NCBI GenBank assembly: GCA_050010255.1
Contig: JBEKLJ010000212.1
Coordinates: 1 to 5,809 of the forward strand
Reading direction: 5' to 3'
From: JBEKLJ01 sp050010255
Lineage (GTDB): Bacteria > Acidobacteriota > Terriglobia > Bryobacterales > Bryobacteraceae
DNA: 5,809 nucleotides
Under the pieces are notes generated by a model that saw only the letters and a program-made list of their open reading frames with translations, was not told the origin of the DNA and did no database searches. This document shows, in pieces, positions 1 through 5,809 of this stretch. Every line of letters begins with the position of its first letter. The stretch's first letter is position 1. Both the position numbers and the translations under genes were made by a program.

Positions 1-681
1 CTTGGACACGGCACATTCGAGTTCCGCCTCGAGAGCGGCGAGGTCCTCATCCTGGACCCCTGGATCGATGGCAACCCGGCGTACCCCAAGCAGCACCAGA
101 TCACCCGGGTGGATGCCATCTGCATCTCGCACGGGCACTTCGACCACATCCACGACGCCGTCGCGCTGGCCAAGAAGCACAACCCGCAGGTGGTAGCGAT
201 CTTCGAGACCTGCCAGTGGCTGGCGTCGAAAGGCATCGAGAAGACCGCGCCCATGAACAAGGGCGGCTCGCAGCAGGTGGGGCCGGTGAAGGTGACGATG
301 ACGCATGCGGTTCACAGTTGCGGCATCCAGGACGATGACGGCCGCATCGTCTACGGCGGCGAGGCCGCCGGGTACGTGCTGCGCCTGCCGGATGGCCGCG
401 GGCTCTACTTCGCCGGCGATACGAACGTGTTCTCCGACATGCAGCTCATTGAGCAGCTCTATCAGCCCGAGCTGGCCTTCCTGCCCATCGGCGACCTGTT
501 CACGATGAGTCCCAGGGAAGCGGCGCTGGCCTGTTCGCTGTTGAAGGCGAAAAAGGTCGTGCCGATGCACTTCGGCACGTTCCCCGCACTAACGGGCCGG
601 TCGGAGCAACTCGCCGAGCTGTTGAAGGGCACCGGCGTCGAGGTGTGGGCGCTGGAGCCGGGAAAGCCTGTGAAGTGGTGA
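1..681 (+). CDS. UPF0173-type metal-dependent hydrolase, metallo-beta-lactamase fold (5' end cut off by window)
   Basis: Open in frame from the first base to a TGA at 679-681, giving 226 residues. Visible residue 1 falls in the family's usual N-terminal motif (LGHGTFEF, normally after M-K-I-T-W), so only about five codons seem to be missing. Seen: LDPWIDGNP at residues 18-26; the metal-binding HxHxDH motif as H44, H46, D48, H49; a second-site histidine in the HAVHS stretch (H102-S106, probably H105); the bridging aspartate D140 in AGDTN; and the last ligand H190 in MHFGTFPAL. All expected metal ligands are present and the length suits the family (about 225-230). Members are cytosolic, zinc-type hydrolases of unknown natural substrate, so the specific reaction cannot be named. 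A GTG at 109 could be taken as a start, but it would remove the conserved N-terminal strand and is rejected. It converges on the GH3 gene, with a 51-bp gap and a shared hairpin. Confidence 0.93.
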   Translation, partial: LGHGTFEFRLESGEVLILDPWIDGNPAYPKQHQITRVDAICISHGHFDHIHDAVALAKKHNPQVVAIFETCQWLASKGIEKTAPMNKGGSQQVGPVKVTMTHAVHSCGIQDDDGRIVYGGEAAGYVLRLPDGRGLYFAGDTNVFSDMQLIEQLYQPELAFLPIGDLFTMSPREAALACSLLKAKKVVPMHFGTFPALTGRSEQLAELLKGTGVEVWALEPGKPVKW

Positions 682-701
682 GACGGTGAACTGGTGAGGC
701 G
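670..701 (+). repeat. Four tandem 8-bp units, GTGANNNG
   Basis: Four consecutive octamers fit GTGANNNG: GTGAAGTG (670-677), GTGAGACG (678-685), GTGAACTG (686-693) and GTGAGGCG (694-701). The hydrolase stop codon lies in the second unit and the last unit runs into the left arm of the hairpin at 696-719. The spacer bases differ between units, so this is a degenerate tandem repeat. It may simply be low-complexity drift at a gene end. Confidence 0.55.
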
Positions 702-719
702 GCTCCGAAGAGCCGCCTC
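696..719. terminator. Perfect 10-bp hairpin between convergent genes, probable bidirectional terminator
   Basis: Arm GAGGCGGCTC (696-705), loop CGAA (706-709), arm GAGCCGCCTC (710-719), with no mismatch. Read on the minus strand the loop is C(UUCG)G, the exceptionally stable tetraloop often found in bacterial terminators. The hairpin is 14 bp past the (+) hydrolase stop and 13 bp past the (-) GH3 stop, which suits a terminator shared by converging transcripts. Neither side carries a clear U-run, so termination may be weak or factor-assisted, or the stem may mainly protect 3' ends. Confidence 0.65.
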
Positions 720-732
720 CGGTCCAATTCAG

Positions 733-3258
733 CTACCGAACCGTGAACTCCTGCTGAAGCGGCACGTTCGCGGAGGAGTTGCCCACATAGACCACGAATC
801 TACCTGGGTCCACTCTCCAGCCTTTCGCATTGACGTCCCAGTACGCCAGGGAACGCCGGTCCAGGGTCACCGACACGCGCTGCGTCTCACCGGGTTTGAG
901 CTCGACCCGCGCGAAGCCCTTCAGCTCCTTCACTGGACGCGGCAGGGTCGCTGACGGGTCGCCGATGTAAACCTGGGCGACCTCGGCGCCTGCCCGCAGG
1001 CCAGTGTTGCGGACGTCGAAGCTGATGGCAATCGGCGAATCGGCGCTGGCCTCGGCGGGAGTGACGCTCAGGTTGCTGAACTCGAACGTCGTATAGGACA
1101 GGCCAAAGCCGAAGGGGAAGAGCGGCTTCGTCTGGCTCCGATCGTAATGCCGGTAGCCGAGGAAGACTCCCTCGCCGTACTTCACATCGTGCGTGCCGGG
1201 GGCTTCGTAGTAGTTCTCGTACGCCGGGTTGTCCTCAACGCGGCGTTCCCAGCTCATGGGCAGTTTGCCCGAAGGGTTCACCTCACCGAAGAGAATTCGC
1301 GGCAAGGCCCGGCCACCCTCCTGACCGGCATACCAGGTCTGAAGCAGGGCCGGGACGCGATCGAGCCACTGGCTCGTATCCACGCCGCCGCCGGCCGTCA
1401 AGACCAGAATCGTGCGAGGATTCGCCGCGAGCACGGCTCTGATCAGCTCATCCTGACCGGGAGGCAGCGAATACGTGCGATCGGAGCCCTCCGATTCCGT
1501 GCGCGGGTTGAACCCGGCGCACACCACCGCCACATCCGACATGGCCGCGAGCTTAATCGCCTCAGGCTCCAGCATGTCCTCGGCGGGCAGGGCGCCGAGG
1601 CTGATGCCGATCCGCTCGCCGGCCTGGACATAGTCCAGACGGACGGCGATCGGGGCGCCGGCCGGAGCGGACAGGTCGTAGACCCGCGGCGACTGGCCCT
1701 CGCGCCCAGGCTGGTGGAGTACCTGTTTGGCGTTGACATAGAGCGTGTAGGCATCCCGCCAGGTGCCTGCAACAATGAACCGTTGCACTCCGGATTTCTT
1801 CGGGATGTAGTAGCCGGACCAGCGGATGAACCGCTTGGATAGACTCGGAGGCCCCCAAGCGTTGCTGCCCCACCCGGTTACGGCCGGCGCCGTGGCTTCG
1901 CGCTCAGGCTTGCCCGTGAAATCGCCGCGGAACTCCTGCTGAGTGAGACCGGGGTGCTGGCCTCCCGAATCCGTGGAGAAGGCGCGGCCGGCGACGGAAT
2001 ACCAGCTAAGAACTTCATCCAGGTCTCTCACGCCGCGACTCCAGTAGACCTTTGCGGTCGCCGCCAGGGCGTCGCTCAAGCCCGCGGCGAAGCTTACAGG
2101 CGCGAACGCCGTGACCTCTGCGCTGCCGCCCGCCGTCACGACAGCCGGCCAGGCCCCCGGCCCGATCACGGCGATGGAACGGATGCGCCGCGCATCTAGC
2201 GGGAGCAGATTGCCTTCGTTTCTGAGCAACACGGCGCTCTTCTCCGCCGACTCGAGGGCCACTTGGCGGGACTGCAGGTCATCGCGCGGAAGCAACAGCT
2301 CGGTCTGATCGCGGTCGAGAAGGCCAAACTCCAGGGCGGTTCGGAGAATGCGGCGCACCTTGTCGTCGATAGTGGCGACGGAGACCTTGCCCTGCTGGAT
2401 GGCGGGCAGAAGCGTCGCCCGGTTCATGAACTTCGCGAAGGGCATCTCGAGGTCGAGTCCCGCGTTTGCGGCGGCGACGCCGTCGTAGGTGGAGGTCCAG
2501 TCCGACATCAGGATTCCCCGGAATCCCCACTCCTTCTTCAAGACCTGGAGGTTCAGGAAGGCATTCTGGGTCGCGTGCTCGCCGTTCAGCAGGTTATAGG
2601 AATCCATGACCGCGCCAACGTGCGCCTCCTTGACCGCAGCCTCGAAGACAGGCAGGTAGATCTCCCGGAGCGTGCGCTCGTCGAGGATCGAGTTGACGTT
2701 GTGGCGGTCATACTCGGAGTTGTTGGCGGCGTAGTGTTTCACCGTGGCAATCACGCCCTGGCTCTGTACGCCCTGAATGTAAGCGACGGCGATCCGGCCC
2801 GCGAGGAATGGGTCTTCGCCGTAGTACTCGAAGTTGCGGCCATTCGTGGGCGAACGGTAGATGTTCACGCCCGGCGCCAGAAGAAAGCTGACGCCCCGCG
2901 AACGCGCGTCACGGCCCAGCGAAATGCCGACGCGTTTTGCGAGGCCGGTGTCGAAGGAAGCAGCCAGCCCGATACCGGCCGCGTATCCGGTGGTGGGTCC
3001 CCAGGTGCGAACGCCCATGGGACCGTCAGACATTTTGAGCCGGGGAAAGTTGACCTCCGGGACGGCGCGTATGAACATGGCGTCAACGCCGCCGATGAGG
3101 TCGATCTTCTGCTCGAGGCTGAGCTTGCTCAGCATTTGCTCGACGCGGCTGTCGATGTTGGGGTTCTGCTGAGCCTGTGTTTCGGGCACGAATGCCAGGC
3201 CCAGCGCGATTGGGATGAGCATAGTTGCACACGCACAGCGACGGGGAGTGGGTGACAT
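733..3258 (-). CDS. Secreted glycoside hydrolase family 3 beta-glycosidase with PA14 domain insert
   Basis: 841 residues from the ATG at 3258 to TAG at 733. Likely hydrolyses non-reducing-end beta-linked glucose or xylose from oligosaccharides by the retaining mechanism. Seen (ATG numbering): signal peptide with an RR n-region, hydrophobic core from about residue 12 and a probable cut after TQA (residue 32), so export to periplasm or outside; GH3 TIM-barrel at about 40-315 with SDGPMGVR (77-84), GRNFEYYGEDP (140-150), KH (174-175) and nucleophile D253 in MSDW; (alpha/beta)6 domain from about 335, interrupted by a PA14-like insert at about 440-560 and resuming with ESEGSDR, where E590 is the likely acid/base; GYRHYD and FGFGLSYT; C-terminal Fn3-like domain from about 730. 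The length is usual for PA14-containing members. A TTG at 3279 also opens the frame, but it overlaps the candidate -10 box and has no Shine-Dalgarno, so the ATG is preferred. Exact substrate is not predictable; beta-glucosidase or beta-xylosidase are both possible. Confidence 0.95.
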   Translation of the reverse strand: MSPTPRRCACATMLIPIALGLAFVPETQAQQNPNIDSRVEQMLSKLSLEQKIDLIGGVDAMFIRAVPEVNFPRLKMSDGPMGVRTWGPTTGYAAGIGLAASFDTGLAKRVGISLGRDARSRGVSFLLAPGVNIYRSPTNGRNFEYYGEDPFLAGRIAVAYIQGVQSQGVIATVKHYAANNSEYDRHNVNSILDERTLREIYLPVFEAAVKEAHVGAVMDSYNLLNGEHATQNAFLNLQVLKKEWGFRGILMSDWTSTYDGVAAANAGLDLEMPFAKFMNRATLLPAIQQGKVSVATIDDKVRRILRTALEFGLLDRDQTELLLPRDDLQSRQVALESAEKSAVLLRNEGNLLPLDARRIRSIAVIGPGAWPAVVTAGGSAEVTAFAPVSFAAGLSDALAATAKVYWSRGVRDLDEVLSWYSVAGRAFSTDSGGQHPGLTQQEFRGDFTGKPEREATAPAVTGWGSNAWGPPSLSKRFIRWSGYYIPKKSGVQRFIVAGTWRDAYTLYVNAKQVLHQPGREGQSPRVYDLSAPAGAPIAVRLDYVQAGERIGISLGALPAEDMLEPEAIKLAAMSDVAVVCAGFNPRTESEGSDRTYSLPPGQDELIRAVLAANPRTILVLTAGGGVDTSQWLDRVPALLQTWYAGQEGGRALPRILFGEVNPSGKLPMSWERRVEDNPAYENYYEAPGTHDVKYGEGVFLGYRHYDRSQTKPLFPFGFGLSYTTFEFSNLSVTPAEASADSPIAISFDVRNTGLRAGAEVAQVYIGDPSATLPRPVKELKGFARVELKPGETQRVSVTLDRRSLAYWDVNAKGWRVDPGRFVVYVGNSSANVPLQQEFTVR

Positions 3259-3266
3259 AGTCACCC
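3250..3266. promoter_or_regulatory. 17-bp perfect palindrome over the GH3 start codon, candidate operator or start-sequestering hairpin
   Basis: GGGTGACATAGTCACCC consists of two 7-bp arms (3250-3256 and 3260-3266) around a 3-bp centre. It contains the whole ATG of the GH3 gene (3258-3256 on the minus strand) and the predicted transcription start near 3263. A dimeric repressor bound here would block initiation. In RNA the arms could fold with a tight 3-nt loop and bury the start codon. The half-site GTGAC resembles many regulator half-sites, but the spacing is not that of CRP (TGTGA-N6-TCACA), so no regulator is named. Confidence 0.4.
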
Positions 3267-3269
3267 GCG

Positions 3270-3278
3270 AGTATAGCA
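3270..3278 (-). promoter_or_regulatory. Candidate extended -10 promoter of the GH3 gene
   Basis: On the minus strand the sequence reads TGCTATACT: a TATACT -10 hexamer (3275-3270, five of six to TATAAT) preceded by the TG of an extended -10 element (3278-3277). The region 17 bp further upstream (TGCCGC, around 3298-3293) is a poor -35, as is common for extended -10 promoters. The usual spacing puts the transcript start near 3263, about five bases before the ATG, so the mRNA would be almost leaderless. The only SD-like bases, GGGTGA (3266-3261), end two bases before the ATG, too close for normal use. Confidence 0.45.
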
Positions 3279-3298
3279 ATAGGTGATGCAGTGCGGCA

Positions 3299-3315
3299 GG
3301 TCCGCAATGGTCCGC
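3299..3315. repeat. Direct repeat GGTCCGC x2, 10-bp period, upstream of the GH3 promoter
   Basis: GGTCCGC at 3299-3305 recurs at 3309-3315, one helical turn away. Relative to the predicted start near 3263 it covers about -36 to -52, where an activator would sit next to RNA polymerase at a promoter lacking a good -35. Same-face direct half-sites are typical of many activators, but the local sequence is GC-rich and repetitive, so chance cannot be excluded. Confidence 0.35.
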
Positions 3316-3358
3316 GGCGGCTACGCCAGCGGCGGTGTCGGGCCGGGCGGCTCTCTGG

Positions 3359-3383
3359 CGGGGGCCGATCCTGGCCGTCCCCG
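3359..3383 (-). terminator. Weak candidate terminator after the malic enzyme gene
   Basis: On the minus strand, CGGGG (3383-3379), a 3-nt bulge, GCC, a six-base loop, then GGC and CCCCG (3363-3359) give an 8-bp GC-only stem, 17 bp past the malic enzyme stop. There is no U-run, and hairpins of this quality are common in GC-rich DNA, so it could be incidental. If it does terminate, the GH3 gene is transcriptionally separate. Confidence 0.22.
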
Positions 3384-3399
3384 GCGCGGCGATTGACGG

Positions 3400-5667
<2,268 letters not shown>

Positions 5668-5675
5668 GAACGGGT

Positions 5676-5683
5676 TCCCTTCC
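5676..5683 (-). promoter_or_regulatory. Ribosome binding site of the malic enzyme gene
   Basis: GGAAGGGA on the minus strand, eight bases before the ATG at 5667. It is purine-rich, partly complementary to the 16S rRNA tail and correctly placed, so it fixes this start. No later in-frame start keeps the N-terminal malic region intact. Confidence 0.6.
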
Positions 5684-5754
5684 AGACCAGGGTAGCGCGT
5701 GGAGATTACGGCGCAAGCCCCCGCCCCCGTCCTCGTTCGTCTACCCTATGATTC

Positions 5755-5759
5755 AGGAG
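5755..5759 (+). promoter_or_regulatory. Shine-Dalgarno AGGAG of the divergent gene
   Basis: AGGAG followed by seven bases and then GTG at 5767. This is the strongest ribosome binding site in the window and decides the start of the gene leaving the right edge. A TATGAT at 5747-5752 looks like a -10 box on this strand, but it would put the transcript start near 5759, inside or past the SD, so the two are unlikely to be used together. Confidence 0.45.
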
Positions 5760-5766
5760 TTTGACT

Positions 5767-5809
5767 GTGGCGCACTCCCTCGCCGGAAGAGCCGGTCTCG
5801 TAACGCTGC
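5767..5809 (+). CDS. Start of a divergent gene, product not recognised (3' end outside window)
   Basis: Only 14 codons are visible from GTG 5767: M-A-H-S-L-A-G-R-A-G-L-V-T-L, with no stop before the edge. The case rests on the AGGAG seven bases upstream and the divergent position relative to the malic enzyme gene. The S-L-A-G-R...L-V-T run recalls the first strand of short-chain dehydrogenases (LAGKVALVTGA), but leucine stands where the first glycine of their cofactor motif is expected, so I do not assign that family. A hydrophobic export signal is another option. An in-frame-open ATG at 5748 in another frame has no Shine-Dalgarno and is less likely. Confidence 0.35.
   Translation, partial: MAHSLAGRAGLVTL

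Noticed and set aside
1147..1842. 231-codon plus-strand frame opposite the GH3 C-terminal half
   Set aside because: Arg- and Ala-rich shadow with no domain signature or Shine-Dalgarno; it overlaps an intact GH3 region.
2263..3255. 330-codon plus-strand frame opposite the GH3 N-terminal half
   Set aside because: Shadow of a GC-rich gene; no recognisable motif, and the minus strand encodes all GH3 catalytic motifs without interruption.
3250..3266. CRP-type site at the GH3 start
   Set aside because: The half-sites GTGA and TCAC are separated by five bases instead of the six in the CRP consensus, and the flanking T and A are missing.
5717..5729. G-quadruplex from two runs of five G on the minus strand
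   Set aside because: Only two long G-runs are present; a stable quadruplex needs four, and splitting the runs gives only two-tier forms.
5684..5760. Promoter for maeB on the minus strand
   Set aside because: Candidates such as TAGGGT or TACCCT with TTGCGC match only about half of each consensus hexamer, so no promoter can be placed with support.
5761..5789. TTGACT at 5761 as a -35 box on the plus strand
   Set aside because: No -10-like hexamer at the proper distance, and it lies between the SD and the GTG of the divergent gene.

Overview
The window is ordinary-looking, GC-rich bacterial chromosome with dense coding, few short intergenic gaps and long shadow frames opposite the real genes. 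Nothing in it fixes the taxon. The gene types (a secreted GH3 glycosidase with a PA14 insert, a hybrid malic enzyme and a UPF0173 hydrolase) and the base composition would suit an Acidobacteriota-like soil bacterium, but that is a weak inference.

Layout, left to right. Positions 1-681 (+) hold a UPF0173-type metallo-beta-lactamase-fold hydrolase that lacks only its first few codons. A 51-bp convergent gap (682-732) follows and contains a perfect 10-bp hairpin, probably a two-way terminator. Positions 733-3258 (-) hold a complete secreted GH3 beta-glycosidase with a PA14 domain inserted in its second catalytic domain. Its start region is unusual: an extended -10 promoter lies almost on top of the start codon, a perfect 17-bp palindrome spans the ATG, and a direct repeat lies just upstream. 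After a 141-bp gap (3259-3399), positions 3400-5667 (-) hold a full-length MaeB-type malic enzyme with a C-terminal phosphotransacetylase-like domain. A roughly 100-bp divergent region (5668-5766) separates it from a probable new (+) gene whose Shine-Dalgarno sequence and GTG start are visible just before the window ends.

The genes do not form an obvious pathway. The GH3 enzyme would release sugars from plant or microbial glycans in the periplasm or outside the cell. The malic enzyme would supply pyruvate and reducing power from malate, and the hydrolase has no assigned substrate. The 141-bp gap and candidate promoter suggest that the GH3 gene is transcribed on its own rather than with the malic enzyme gene. 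I see no mobile elements, CRISPR arrays, RNA genes, defence genes or phage genes, and no evidence of a previously undescribed system. The regulatory architecture at the GH3 start is the most interesting part.
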